This document shows, in pieces, positions 22,633 to 32,451 of a DNA stretch of 64,000 bases. Location: contig NZ_CP036346.1 of the NCBI RefSeq assembly GCF_014131695.1, forward strand, positions 434,001 to 498,000, written 5' to 3'. Source of the DNA: Thomasclavelia ramosa DSM 1402. Its GTDB lineage: Bacteria; Bacillota_I; Bacilli_A; Erysipelotrichales; Coprobacillaceae. Position numbers and translations under genes: made by a program. Below the pieces are notes generated by a model. It worked only from the letters and a program-made list of their open reading frames with translations. It did not search any database and was not told the origin of the DNA. Each line of letters opens with the position of its first letter. The stretch's first letter is position 1.

Positions 22633-23007
22633 ATGGAAGAAAATAAAAGAATCCCATGGGCTACGTGGGAAGTCGATGGAGTTGAGTATAAATTAAAACT
22701 CACAACAAGTGTAATTACTAAACTTGAAGAACAGTTTAAGACTAATCTTGTTAACGTCCTGGATAATGGTGTTCCAGCGTTAAAGATTATGCTTACAATT
22801 ACACATGGTGCTATGCAAAAATTTCACCACGGTATCAAATATAAGGATGTAGAAGAAATGTTTGAAAAATATGTGGATGAGGGAGGATCACAAACTGCAT
22901 TCATGACAGATGTGTTTTTCCCGATTTATCAAGCGTCGGGTTTTTTCTCTGGTTCAATGGCAGAAATGATGAGCGAGAAATTGGACGAAGCCAAAGAACA
23001 ACTGTAA
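22633..23007 (+). CDS. Tail assembly chaperone, gpG-like (0-frame product)
   Basis: 124 aa from ATG 22633 after AAGGAGGC. WEVDGVEYKLKLTTSVITKLEEQFKTNLVNVL is typical of the tail assembly chaperone of Gram-positive siphoviruses. The 3' part contains a slippery sequence (22938-22947), so a fraction of ribosomes makes the longer gpGT form. Confidence 0.8.
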   Translation: MEENKRIPWATWEVDGVEYKLKLTTSVITKLEEQFKTNLVNVLDNGVPALKIMLTITHGAMQKFHHGIKYKDVEEMFEKYVDEGGSQTAFMTDVFFPIYQASGFFSGSMAEMMSEKLDEAKEQL

Positions 23008-23390
23008 CTAATATATCAGACTTAATAAATGGGATTTACCCAAATGCAGTTGACTGCGGGATAGATCCTTTTTATTTTTGGGAACTAAGTTTAGATGAAA
23101 TCAAGGATATTATTGATTCTTTTAATCGAAAAGAGATAATGAAACAAAAACAACGGGCTATAGATAACTCTATTCTGGCTGACCAAATCATCAGAGGAAT
23201 TGGATTATTATTTTCTCAAAAAGAAGACAATGTTGAAATTAAGCAAATATGGGATTACTATCCTGACTTATTTAAGGAAGAAAAGAAAAAAGCAGAGGAG
23301 CAAAAAGAAATAAACGAATTAGAGGAATTTAAAGAAAAAAGAAAAAGGTTCGCTTATAACCATAATAAACAGATTGGGGCTGATGACTAA
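22633..23390 (+). CDS. Tail assembly chaperone gpGT by -1 programmed frameshift
   Basis: The -1 frame is open without stops from the slippery site to TAA at 23388. Its product includes DLINGIYPNAVDCGIDPFYFWELS and DIIDSFNRKEIMKQKQRAIDNSI, the usual T-extension with a lysine-rich end. The fused product links tube subunits to the tape measure during tail assembly. The fusion fraction cannot be told from sequence. Confidence 0.75.
22938..22947 (+). promoter_or_regulatory. Programmed -1 frameshift slippery site
   Basis: In the gpG frame the codons read TCG GGT TTT TTC. This gives two overlapping X-XXY-YYZ heptamers: G-GGT-TTT and T-TTT-TTC. Slippage by -1 on either enters the open T frame. It sits about 60 nt before the gpG stop codon, as expected for the lambda gpG-gpGT mechanism. 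Confidence 0.7.
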
Positions 23391-23470
23391 GGACAGTAGA
23401 AGAATTAAAAGTAATAATCAACGCTGAAACAAAGCAGTTTAGAGATGAACTTGCAAAAGTTCAAACTCAA

Positions 23471-26152
23471 ATGAAGTCAGCTACCCAGAATGTTACTGCG
23501 CAGACATCTAAAATCAAATCAGCTATATCAGGTATAAAATCAGCACTTGTAGGATTAGCGGTTGGAACTGGACTGTTAAAACTTGGTAAAGAGGCTTTAC
23601 AGGTTGCAAGTGATCTTACTGAAGTGCAGAACGTTGTAGATGTAGCGTTTGGCTCCATGGCGTGGAAAGCTGAAAAGTTTTCTAAATCAGCACTTGAAGC
23701 ATTTGGGATGAGCGAGTTAAGCGCCAAGAAAACATCGGGCACTTACATGACTATGGCTAAAAGTGCCGGTATAAATGAAAACGCAGCCAGTGATATGGCG
23801 GTCACTTTGGCAGGTTTAACAGGTGATGTCGCATCATTTTATAACATATCTCAAGATCTTGCTGATGTGCGTTTAAAATCTGTTTTTACAGGTGAGACAG
23901 AAACTTTAAAAGAGCTAGGTGTTGTAATGACTCAAACAAATCTCCAGGCTTATGCATTGTCACAAGGTATTAATAAAAATATAAGTGATATGAATCAGGC
24001 AGAGCAAACAACTTTAAGATATAACTTTGTTTTGGATAGATTAGCCTTTGTTCAAGGCGATTTCGCAAGAACAAGCAGCAGCTGGGCTAATCAAATTCGT
24101 ATCCTTCAGGAACGATTTAAACAGCTTTTGGGGATTATCGGAAACGGCTTGATTGCCGCATTAACGCCTGTAGTACAGTTTTTGAATATGATTATTGGAA
24201 AACTGATTACATTTGCGAATGTTGTAAGTGCAGTTTTTGGTAGGTTATTTGGCAAGAAGTCGGCAGGACAGCAGGCATCGAATGGTTTTACTTCTGCTAG
24301 TAACGCTGCAAAAACAGCAACAGCTTCTACAGGTGGACTAAATAATGCATTAAAGGGTACAGAAGGTCAAGCCAAGAAAACGGCTAAGGCGTTAGGTTCA
24401 TTGGCCGGGTTTGATGAATTAAATACAATCAGTGCGAGTGATTCTAGTTCTGGTAGTGGTGGCTCTGGCGCTGGTACCGGAGGTGGCGGATATGCCATTG
24501 ATCCAATCGACTGGGGCAGTGCGTTTGAGGAGCCGGATACGAGCGGTATTGAGGCTACTGTTGATAAGGTGATGGTCTATGTCAATAGGCTTAAAGAGTT
24601 TCTCAAGACCAATGCTCCTGTCATTACAAGTCTGTTATCTGGAGTTTTAGCGGGCTTTGTTGCTTTTGAGGTGATCAAAAATTGGGCCGCATTAACGGGC
24701 CCAATAAAAAATTTATTTACTAATATAGGTGCATTATTTGCTTTATTCAAGGATGTTGGGGTAATTGAAACATTGAGTGTTATGCTTACCGGATTAAATA
24801 CTCCAATGCTTGCAATTGTAGGTGTTATTACAGCTGTAACCGCAGCACTTGTTTATTTATATCAGACTAGTGAGTCTTTTAGAAATCTTGTGAATGATGC
24901 GGTAGGTGCTTTATTAGGAATACTTCAGAATTTTTATACAAGCTGCCTTTTACCAATTTTTGATACGCTGGTAATGCTTTTTAATACAGTGCTGCTCCCA
25001 TTGGGGAATTTATTAACAGATGTATTTTTAACAGTAGTAGAAGCTATAGCAAGCATTGCTTTAGCATTTTGGACTAACATTCTTGCCCCGATTGCGGATT
25101 TTCTTGTCAGTGTTTTAGGAATAGCAATACAAGCTGTGTGCGATATTCTTCAGGGATGGATGCCGGCTATTAATACTGTTATTGAAACTTTATCAAAGTT
25201 ATGGAATACAATGCTAAAACCTATTGTCGAATTTATAAAGACAGCGTTTATTACGATATTTGAAATTGCTGGCTCTGTTATTAAAACCGTTGCCGATATT
25301 ATTCTTGGTGCATTTCAAGTGGTAGCTGATTTCTTTGTTGGAATCTTTACACTAAATATGAGTGATACATGGGAGAAGGTTTGTAAGATATTTAGCAATG
25401 CATGGGATAGTATCTGTGAAACATTTGCGCCTTTAGGTGAATGGTTTGGGCAGCAGTGGGAAAATGTTAAAACTGCATTTTCTGATGTTGCGGAATGGTT
25501 TGGAACTATATTCGATCATGCATGGGACAATATATGCGGTGCTTTCAGCAGAACTGGGGAGTTTTTCAAAGGCGTATGGAACAATATTACTGATGCATTT
25601 GGAAATATTGTGGACTGGTTCAAGGGCAAATTCAGCGATGCATGGACAGCAGTTAAAAATGTATTTAGTACAGGAGGTGCTGTATTCGATGGTATCAAAG
25701 ACGGTATTCTAAATGGCTTAAAGGCTGTTGTAAATGCAATTATTAAAGGAATCAATAAAGTAATTAAAATTCCATTCGATGGTATAAACAGTGCATTAAA
25801 ATCAATAAAAAAAGTAAGTATTTTAGGACTTAAACCTTTTGACTGGATTAGCACGATAAGCGTACCACAAATTCCTTTGCTAGCCGAAGGAACAGTGGTA
25901 AACAAACCAACTTTAGGTATTTTTGGTGAGGCAGGTACTGAGGCTGTAATTCCATTGAAACGTAATACCCAGGGACTTGATCTGATTGCTGAAAAATTAG
26001 CAGATAGATTATCTTTTGATGGGGATAGTGGAAATGGAGCAACTTATGTCATTAATTTTGTTTTGGAAAATGGGAAGGTACTGACCAAGATGGTAATTGA
26101 TAATATTAAAGAATATGAGGTACAAACTGGTAAACCAGTGTTTGATTATTAA
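23471..26152 (+). CDS. Tail tape measure protein (probable lost start codon)
   Basis: 893 aa from the first available ATG. The N-terminal region is helical; a Gly/Ser-rich linker near residue 325 follows; then a long hydrophobic helical region, a Trp-rich repeat zone (AEWFGTIFDHAWDNI-like units, about 650-740), and the end VNKPTLGIFGEAGTEAVIPLKRN, the normal tape measure C-terminus. It sets tail length. The same frame is open from 23390 and encodes TVEELKVIINAETKQFRDEL, the expected true N-terminus, but the codon at the start position is AGG, not ATG. No ribosome site precedes 23471. Confidence 0.85.
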   Translation: MKSATQNVTAQTSKIKSAISGIKSALVGLAVGTGLLKLGKEALQVASDLTEVQNVVDVAFGSMAWKAEKFSKSALEAFGMSELSAKKTSGTYMTMAKSAGINENAASDMAVTLAGLTGDVASFYNISQDLADVRLKSVFTGETETLKELGVVMTQTNLQAYALSQGINKNISDMNQAEQTTLRYNFVLDRLAFVQGDFARTSSSWANQIRILQERFKQLLGIIGNGLIAALTPVVQFLNMIIGKLITFANVVSAVFGRLFGKKSAGQQASNGFTSASNAAKTATASTGGLNNALKGTEGQAKKTAKALGSLAGFDELNTISASDSSSGSGGSGAGTGGGGYAIDPIDWGSAFEEPDTSGIEATVDKVMVYVNRLKEFLKTNAPVITSLLSGVLAGFVAFEVIKNWAALTGPIKNLFTNIGALFALFKDVGVIETLSVMLTGLNTPMLAIVGVITAVTAALVYLYQTSESFRNLVNDAVGALLGILQNFYTSCLLPIFDTLVMLFNTVLLPLGNLLTDVFLTVVEAIASIALAFWTNILAPIADFLVSVLGIAIQAVCDILQGWMPAINTVIETLSKLWNTMLKPIVEFIKTAFITIFEIAGSVIKTVADIILGAFQVVADFFVGIFTLNMSDTWEKVCKIFSNAWDSICETFAPLGEWFGQQWENVKTAFSDVAEWFGTIFDHAWDNICGAFSRTGEFFKGVWNNITDAFGNIVDWFKGKFSDAWTAVKNVFSTGGAVFDGIKDGILNGLKAVVNAIIKGINKVIKIPFDGINSALKSIKKVSILGLKPFDWISTISVPQIPLLAEGTVVNKPTLGIFGEAGTEAVIPLKRNTQGLDLIAEKLADRLSFDGDSGNGATYVINFVLENGKVLTKMVIDNIKEYEVQTGKPVFDY

Positions 26153-26165
26153 GAGGAGGGAGTAT

Positions 26166-26531
26166 ATGGCAAATGAAGCATTGATTAAAGTGAATGGTGT
26201 AGCTTTGTCTACACCTTCTGATATTAAAGTTGAAATTCAGGATTTGGACGGTGAAAGTGTTAGACCAGTGGCTACAGGTGTTCTAAGAAGAAATAGAATT
26301 AGATCAAATATGTTAAAAGTCACATTGACATGGAACATAACACCAACAATCGACATCATGAATATTCTCAATGCGGTAACTCCTGCTGAGTTTGACGCAG
26401 AACTATTTATTCCAACTCATGGAATCCGTGCCACTAGAAAAATGTATGCGGGAAACAAAAGTTATAATTACATTAGGACGAAAGAGGGACTTAAAGCTAA
26501 GTCCTTTTCTTTTGCATTGATTGAGGTGTAG
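26166..26531 (+). CDS. DUF6711-like distal tail-region protein
   Basis: 121 aa from ATG 26166 after GAGGAGGGAG. ALIKVNGVALSTPSDIKVEIQDLDGESVRPVATGVLRRNRIRSNMLKVTLTWN matches the DUF6711 pattern of small proteins between tape measure and tail tip genes. A structural role at the distal tail is inferred. Confidence 0.65.
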   Translation: MANEALIKVNGVALSTPSDIKVEIQDLDGESVRPVATGVLRRNRIRSNMLKVTLTWNITPTIDIMNILNAVTPAEFDAELFIPTHGIRATRKMYAGNKSYNYIRTKEGLKAKSFSFALIEV

Positions 26532-26533
26532 TC

Positions 26534-29500
26534 ATGCTAATTAAATACGGAAACTTAGATGTGACAAGTCGACTGCTTGACTATAAGATTTCAAGTTCTT
26601 TTGCGGAGGGTTATCTTATTGGTAATGTTCCAACAATCCAGCTGAATCTTAAGTTTGATAACTATGATGGAATTCTCGATAATCTTGATACTGAAGTGTA
26701 TTGGGAAATTCAAGAAACTAATGCTTCAGATAAAAGATATTTTAAGATATATGATCAACCCGAAAAGTATACTAAATCGTTGAGCCTAAAACTGTATGAC
26801 AATAACTATTCTCTAGATATTGCGTATGATACAAAACTTACATATCCAGTACAAATAAAAGACCAGTTGGATGAAATAGAAAGTCTAACTGGTTTTTCTA
26901 TAATCAGAACTAACATTCCTGATTATGTATTGAATAAAGAAGTTGCGTGGTATGACAATACAATTGTTATAAGAAGTTATCTAGGCTGGATAGCTGAACT
27001 TTGCGGGGCTAACGTGTTTGCAAAGGAAATTAATTCGCTTGAATTTGTAAAAGTTACAAAGGATGTATTTGCAAACACAGATACCTTAACAAATTATGAA
27101 AAGAATGAAGTTTATAAAGTGACTCGTATATATGCAGAGAATGGATTGAATCCACTTGAAGCAGGTAATGAAACAGGAAATACGATGTTTCTTAATGCAA
27201 ATAATCTTTATCTCGATGAACAATTGATTGTAGATTCTCTATACGAACAGTTCGATGGTTTAACATTCTATTCAGTAAAATCTGTAAAGATGATTTCTAT
27301 TGATAATTTATTACCAGGTAAATTGATTAATTATAATGATGAATTCAATTTTATGGTAATTGATTTATCAAATACATTTAAGGGTGGAAATTTTCTATTA
27401 TCTGATATAGATGGAACCGTAACTACCAAAAATGAAGAACGTGTTATCAAGAGAATAAACAATACAACACGCATACGAAAGCTGCAGATAACGCAAGATC
27501 AGGAATCACTTAAACTGGATGTCATCGCAAAAGAGCAAGAAGGGCTTAATGAAAAAGTCGGGCAGCTTACAATTACTAATGAAGAAATTAACACTAAGAT
27601 AGAAGAAATCAATACTAAGATAGAGGATATTGATACTTCTTTATATAGAGCTTTTATGATATCAGATGCAACTGTTTTAAATGAACAAAATAAATCAATT
27701 GTCCTGTCTTGTCAAGTTGTTAACGGGACTACTGATATTACACCTGACCAGACTGATATACAGTTTCAATGGTATAAAAATGAAGAAAAATTTAAAACTG
27801 GCAAATCAGTGACATTGACAGGCAATGATATTGATGTAAGTGCTAATTTTAAGTGTATAGTTTCTATAAGCGGAATTGAATTAGATACAGGAAGTGTAAC
27901 TATAACTGATAATAATGACATTGCTAATTTAGGCAACAGTTTTCTTGATGTTACCGGTTCACAGTTAGTACAGATTTTAAATACTGACGGAACTTATAGC
28001 CCTAACTGGGAAATTAACAACATTACGATTACTCCAGCAGTTTTAGATGGATTATTAAATGTGGATTTAAGTAATTGTGATATTGTCTTTAAAAAGATAA
28101 TCAACAGTTCAGAAACTGGACTTACGAATGGCGAGAATGTTAGCAATGGAATATTGAATGTAAGTAAAAATATTATGACCAAGGCTAATCCGGCGGTTAC
28201 ATATGTCTGTTATGTATCGTATAAAAACACAAGTATTAAACTGTTTACGTCATTTAGTTTAAATGTACTGGGTAAGGACGGTGCTGACGGTAGTGATGGA
28301 AAAGATGGAGCAGTGGGACCGCAAGGTCCAACTGGGGATGATGGTGTTAGTGTGATTAGTATCACACCTTACTTTGCAGTTAATGCCAGCAGTACGACAC
28401 CACCTGACAGCGGATGGATAACTGCTCAACCGGTTAGAGCAAATGGGCAGTATCTATGGCGCAAAGATACGACAAAATTTAGTAATAATACTACCTCAAC
28501 AACAATTCCATTCGTCATTACCGGAGATAAAGGCGATACTGGTCCACAAGGGCTTCAGGGACTTCAGGGTCCACAAGGTAATCAGGGAATTCAAGGACCG
28601 GCTGGACCTAAAGGAAATGATGGTTCTAGTGGAAAGACTTCGTATTTTCACATTAAATATAGCAGTGTTGCCAGTCCGACAAGCTCTAGTCAAATGACGG
28701 AAACTCCGTCGGTTTATATTGGTACTTATGTTGATTACACTGAAACCGACAGTACAGATCCAACAAAATATACATGGGCGAGATTTCAGGGAATTCAGGG
28801 AGCTCAGGGGACACAAGGAATACCGGGAACTAATGGTGTAGATGGCAAGACTTCTTATCTCCATATAAAATATTCTAATGATGGCGGGAAGTCGTTTACT
28901 GCAAACAGTGGAGAGACAGCAGGTGATTATATTGGACAGTGTGTAGACTTTAATTCTAATGATCCTACAAATGTTGACAGTTATACATGGTCTAAAATCA
29001 AAGGTGAACAAGGACCTCAGGGAATTAAGGGGGTTGCTGGAGCGGATGGAGTAAGTTCTTATTTCTATATAAGATACTCTCAAAACGCTAATGGTAACCC
29101 GATGACTGACAGTGCTGAGAATGCTGTTTATATTGGTACATGCTCAACAACATCAAATACAGCTCCGAGCTCATATGTTTCATATAAATGGAGCAAGATC
29201 AAAGGAGATACTGGAAGCAAAGGAGAACAAGGAATTCAGGGACCGAAGGGAAGCGATGGACAAACTTCGTATCTACATATTAAGTACAGTGATGACGGAA
29301 AAACTTTTACCTCAAATAATGGAGAAACACCAGGTAAATATATTGGAACATATGTGGATTTTTCTGAAGCTGACAGTGCAGTTTTTAATAAATACTCATG
29401 GGTTAAAATAGAAGGACCACAGGGCGTACAGGGACCTAAAGGAGTAGATGGGAAGCAGTATTATACATGGCTTAAATATGCGGATACACCTACAAGTGGT

Positions 29501-30421
29501 ATGAGTGACAGCCCAACTGGAAAAGCATATATTGGTTTAGCGTATAATAAGACCACTGCAACAGAAAGCAGTAATTATTCAGATTATACATGGTCTTTAA
29601 TCAAAGGTGAGAAAGGTGATACTGGAATTCAGGGACCAAAGGGTACAGATGGTAAAACAACCTATACATGGGTTAAGTATGCAACAAGTGCCAGTGGTGC
29701 TAATATGTCTGATGATCCATCGGGTAAAACATACATAGGTTTAGCTTACAACAAGACAACCCTTACGGAATCAACTTCAGCCAGTGATTATACATGGAGT
29801 TTGATTAAAGGTGATAAGGGTGACAAAGGTGACGATGGTACGGTTCATAGTGCTACTGCACCTAGTGATAAAACTAAGTTATGGTTTGATACAACTGATA
29901 ATCTTCTAAAATACTGGAACGGTACTACATGGGAAGTGACTAATGATTTTGCTGGTGATATCAATGATATGAAGCAGAATATTACCACTGAATATACTTC
30001 TGCGATCAACCAGCTTAAAGAATCGCTGACTACACTGGTTGAAAAACTACAGACTTCTACTACTGACAATTCAACTTTGATAGAGCAGTTATCCAGTCAG
30101 ATAGTCCAAAATGCAAGTTCAATTTCATTGATTACAAACAGTATAAGCAGTATTAATGATAATCTAACTGGTATGGCCACAAAAGAGGAAATCTCACAGT
30201 GGGCTAGATTTCAGGATGGTGTATTAGAACTAGGTGCAAGCAATAGTCCCTTTGCTGTTAAATTATCTAATACGGAATTAGGATTCTATCAAAATGGAAG
30301 CAGAATAGCATATCTGTCAAACCAACAGCTTAACATTGAATATGCCATTGTAATGACGAAATTAAATATCGGAACATTCAGCTGGAATTATGATGCTACT
30401 GATGGTCTGACATTAACTTAG
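26534..30421 (+). CDS. Tail tip/fibre protein with collagen-like repeats
   Basis: 1295 aa. Residues 1-330 form a baseplate-hub-like N-terminus (MLIKYGNLDVTSRLLDYKI...). A coiled coil (EEINTKIEEINTKIEDI) follows near 355, then Ig-like domains. From about 575 to 1105 eight Gly-X-Y collagen-like segments (such as GPQGLQGLQGPQGNQG) alternate with ~55-aa modules of the form SYLHIKYS...YIG...YTWSKIKG. The C-terminus is helical then beta-rich. It is probably a trimeric receptor-binding fibre fused to the tail hub. Confidence 0.8.
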   Translation: MLIKYGNLDVTSRLLDYKISSSFAEGYLIGNVPTIQLNLKFDNYDGILDNLDTEVYWEIQETNASDKRYFKIYDQPEKYTKSLSLKLYDNNYSLDIAYDTKLTYPVQIKDQLDEIESLTGFSIIRTNIPDYVLNKEVAWYDNTIVIRSYLGWIAELCGANVFAKEINSLEFVKVTKDVFANTDTLTNYEKNEVYKVTRIYAENGLNPLEAGNETGNTMFLNANNLYLDEQLIVDSLYEQFDGLTFYSVKSVKMISIDNLLPGKLINYNDEFNFMVIDLSNTFKGGNFLLSDIDGTVTTKNEERVIKRINNTTRIRKLQITQDQESLKLDVIAKEQEGLNEKVGQLTITNEEINTKIEEINTKIEDIDTSLYRAFMISDATVLNEQNKSIVLSCQVVNGTTDITPDQTDIQFQWYKNEEKFKTGKSVTLTGNDIDVSANFKCIVSISGIELDTGSVTITDNNDIANLGNSFLDVTGSQLVQILNTDGTYSPNWEINNITITPAVLDGLLNVDLSNCDIVFKKIINSSETGLTNGENVSNGILNVSKNIMTKANPAVTYVCYVSYKNTSIKLFTSFSLNVLGKDGADGSDGKDGAVGPQGPTGDDGVSVISITPYFAVNASSTTPPDSGWITAQPVRANGQYLWRKDTTKFSNNTTSTTIPFVITGDKGDTGPQGLQGLQGPQGNQGIQGPAGPKGNDGSSGKTSYFHIKYSSVASPTSSSQMTETPSVYIGTYVDYTETDSTDPTKYTWARFQGIQGAQGTQGIPGTNGVDGKTSYLHIKYSNDGGKSFTANSGETAGDYIGQCVDFNSNDPTNVDSYTWSKIKGEQGPQGIKGVAGADGVSSYFYIRYSQNANGNPMTDSAENAVYIGTCSTTSNTAPSSYVSYKWSKIKGDTGSKGEQGIQGPKGSDGQTSYLHIKYSDDGKTFTSNNGETPGKYIGTYVDFSEADSAVFNKYSWVKIEGPQGVQGPKGVDGKQYYTWLKYADTPTSGMSDSPTGKAYIGLAYNKTTATESSNYSDYTWSLIKGEKGDTGIQGPKGTDGKTTYTWVKYATSASGANMSDDPSGKTYIGLAYNKTTLTESTSASDYTWSLIKGDKGDKGDDGTVHSATAPSDKTKLWFDTTDNLLKYWNGTTWEVTNDFAGDINDMKQNITTEYTSAINQLKESLTTLVEKLQTSTTDNSTLIEQLSSQIVQNASSISLITNSISSINDNLTGMATKEEISQWARFQDGVLELGASNSPFAVKLSNTELGFYQNGSRIAYLSNQQLNIEYAIVMTKLNIGTFSWNYDATDGLTLT
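28270..29842 (+). repeat. Collagen-like and module repeats within the fibre gene
   Basis: Eight Gly-X-Y blocks separate seven related modules (starts near TSYFHIKYS, TSYLHIKYS, SSYFYIRYS, TSYLHIKYS, YYTWLKYAD, TTYTWVKYAT). Two subtypes exist: HIKYS/YTW and TWxKYA/GLAYNKTT. DNA similarity among modules allows recombination that could change fibre length or specificity. Confidence 0.7.
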
Positions 30422-30432
30422 GAGGTGTGTGA

Positions 30433-32169
30433 ATGGCAACTTTTGGAACAAGTAATAAATATATAAACTACAGTGTTAACAGTCAGGAGCTGAGCTATGA
30501 CATAAATTCAAACACCTCTGTTGTACGAGTTTGGATAGATGTATGGCGAACAAACACAGGTTATACTACAAATGGAACAGGTACAGTATATGCTCGTATA
30601 AACGGCGGAGTATACAGTACTGGTATAAGTACTGGACAGAAAATTACATCAACACCGATTCGTTTGGGTACATGGGATGTTACTATTAGTCATGATGCTG
30701 ACGGTTCAAAAGCTATAAGCGTTACTGGTTGGATAAGTCACAGTCAGTTCAGTTCAAGCGAGCAGGGTTATACACATACATTAACTACAATTCCAAGAGT
30801 GTCAGGAGTACGATGTGATGGTGGAACTTTTGGGAGTGCGTTAACTATTTATTTTGATAGAAAATCAGATAATTTTACTCACCATCTTTATTATAGTCTA
30901 AATGGTGGTCCTGAAACTGGTATAGGTGCTGACTACAGCACATCAGCTACGTGGACACCACCACTAAGTTTGTTAAATAGTGTAACAGGTGCGGACAGTA
31001 CAGCAATAATGTTTCGAGCATATACCTTTAATGGTGGAACGAACATAGGAAGCAGTACTTGTACTTGTACTGTTAAAATACCGACGAATATTGTTCCGAC
31101 TTTTACAAGTATTACTGCAACACCGGTAAATCCATTTGGTTCACTCTATCTGCAAGGAAAATCCAGCATTAAATTAACAATTAACGGGGCATCAGGAGTA
31201 TATGGAAGTACTATTAAAACTTACAGTATTAGTGGTAGAGATTACAGTTATAGTGGTGATAAAAATACATATACCACCGGTGTGGTTGATAAAAGCGGTG
31301 ATATAACATTCACCGCAACGATTACTGATAGTCGAGGAAGAACAGCAAGTAAAACGGTTAAAGTCACGGTTACTGCGTATACACTGCCTACATTAACTTT
31401 TGAAACATACAGATGCGACAGTTCGGGAACTAAAGATATAATCAAGGGTACTTACATTTATGTTAAGCCTACATTTACTTATTGTGTTATAACTGGGAAT
31501 GCAATAAAAACTAAAAGTATAAAAATCAACAATACAAGTAAATCAACTGCGTTTAACAGTGGACAAGGATATGTATTTAGTGGTTATGCGTTAAATACTA
31601 CCCATGAAGTAGAAGTTTCCATTACTGATAATGTTGGAAATACAGTAACTGTAATTCACGATATAGATATTGGTAAAGTTATACTTAATATTCCCCCTCA
31701 CAAAAACGGTGTCGGCTGGGGACGCTATTGCGATAAAGAAGGTGAATTTCAAATTGAGTATGACTTGAACATATTTGGAAAAATATTAAAAAATGGTGAA
31801 GAATTACCAGTATTTACGAAAAATGGAAATTATTCAGTCCCTCCAGCCCCTATTGAGAAAAAGGACATTTATTTTAAATATAGTACAGAAGAACAGTTTA
31901 CGGGCGAATACTGGATAGATGGCAAAAAGATATATCAAAAATCTTACAATTTAGGTACTATTAATGCTTTTAAAAAAATAGAAAATATTGCAAATTTTGA
32001 TAGAAATATAAGATATGAATTTTCAATGCGAGCGAACGATAAAATAAGTGGTATGAATGGAAATTCAAGTACTGATTTATTTGTCACTACGGGTGGAGAT
32101 GTTTACATCAATACCAACGGTAATACTAGATACGATGTAGTATTGACATTATGGTACACGAAAAATTAA
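30433..32169 (+). CDS. DUF859 minor structural protein
   Basis: 578 aa. The start MATFGTSNKYINYSVNSQEL, then SVVRVWIDVWRTNTGYTTNGTGTVYARINGGVY and GTWDVTISHDADGSKAISVTGWI, match DUF859, a siphovirus minor structural or baseplate protein family. Beta-sandwich repeats continue to NIPPHKNGVGWGRYCDKEGEFQ, a fibre-like anchor, and a variable C-terminus. Likely host adhesion. Confidence 0.78.
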   Translation: MATFGTSNKYINYSVNSQELSYDINSNTSVVRVWIDVWRTNTGYTTNGTGTVYARINGGVYSTGISTGQKITSTPIRLGTWDVTISHDADGSKAISVTGWISHSQFSSSEQGYTHTLTTIPRVSGVRCDGGTFGSALTIYFDRKSDNFTHHLYYSLNGGPETGIGADYSTSATWTPPLSLLNSVTGADSTAIMFRAYTFNGGTNIGSSTCTCTVKIPTNIVPTFTSITATPVNPFGSLYLQGKSSIKLTINGASGVYGSTIKTYSISGRDYSYSGDKNTYTTGVVDKSGDITFTATITDSRGRTASKTVKVTVTAYTLPTLTFETYRCDSSGTKDIIKGTYIYVKPTFTYCVITGNAIKTKSIKINNTSKSTAFNSGQGYVFSGYALNTTHEVEVSITDNVGNTVTVIHDIDIGKVILNIPPHKNGVGWGRYCDKEGEFQIEYDLNIFGKILKNGEELPVFTKNGNYSVPPAPIEKKDIYFKYSTEEQFTGEYWIDGKKIYQKSYNLGTINAFKKIENIANFDRNIRYEFSMRANDKISGMNGNSSTDLFVTTGGDVYINTNGNTRYDVVLTLWYTKN

Positions 32170-32192
32170 AGATGAAAGGACGGCATGAAATT

Positions 32193-32435
32193 ATGATTAA
32201 AACACATGAATTAGACGTTACGGCAAGTAAATTTAGTGAACTTTTGGAATCAAATTACAAAATTATAAAACAAAATGATTACGAGCAGAATGATTATATT
32301 TTATTTAGAGAAATCGAAACTGTCGAAGAAGAAGTTAGTTATACTTCGAAATCACAGTTAACGCAGATTAAACAGATTATTAATGATGAAGGTATCAAGG
32401 AAGGCTATGTATTAGCTGTACTTAATAAAATTTAA
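32193..32435 (+). CDS. DUF3850-like (ASCH-fold) small protein
   Basis: 80 aa from ATG 32193, downstream of AAAGGA. The order HELDVTASKFSELLESNYKIIKQNDYEQNDYILFREIE...YTSKSQLTQIKQII...GIKEGYVLAVL follows the DUF3850/ASCH pattern, though the usual EIRKNDR is changed to KIIKQNDY. RNA binding is possible for the fold. The location in the lysis region is unusual for this family. Confidence 0.6.
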   Translation: MIKTHELDVTASKFSELLESNYKIIKQNDYEQNDYILFREIETVEEEVSYTSKSQLTQIKQIINDEGIKEGYVLAVLNKI

Positions 32436-32451
32436 ACTGAAGGTGAGGAAA

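Noticed and set aside
23383-23427. ATG at 23383 as tape measure start
   Set aside because: It is in another frame and stops after 14 codons.
28496-29083. 195-aa minus-strand frame
   Set aside because: Antisense to the collagen-like repeats; the composition (Arg/Ser/Ile-rich, repeating) is an artefact of the repeats.
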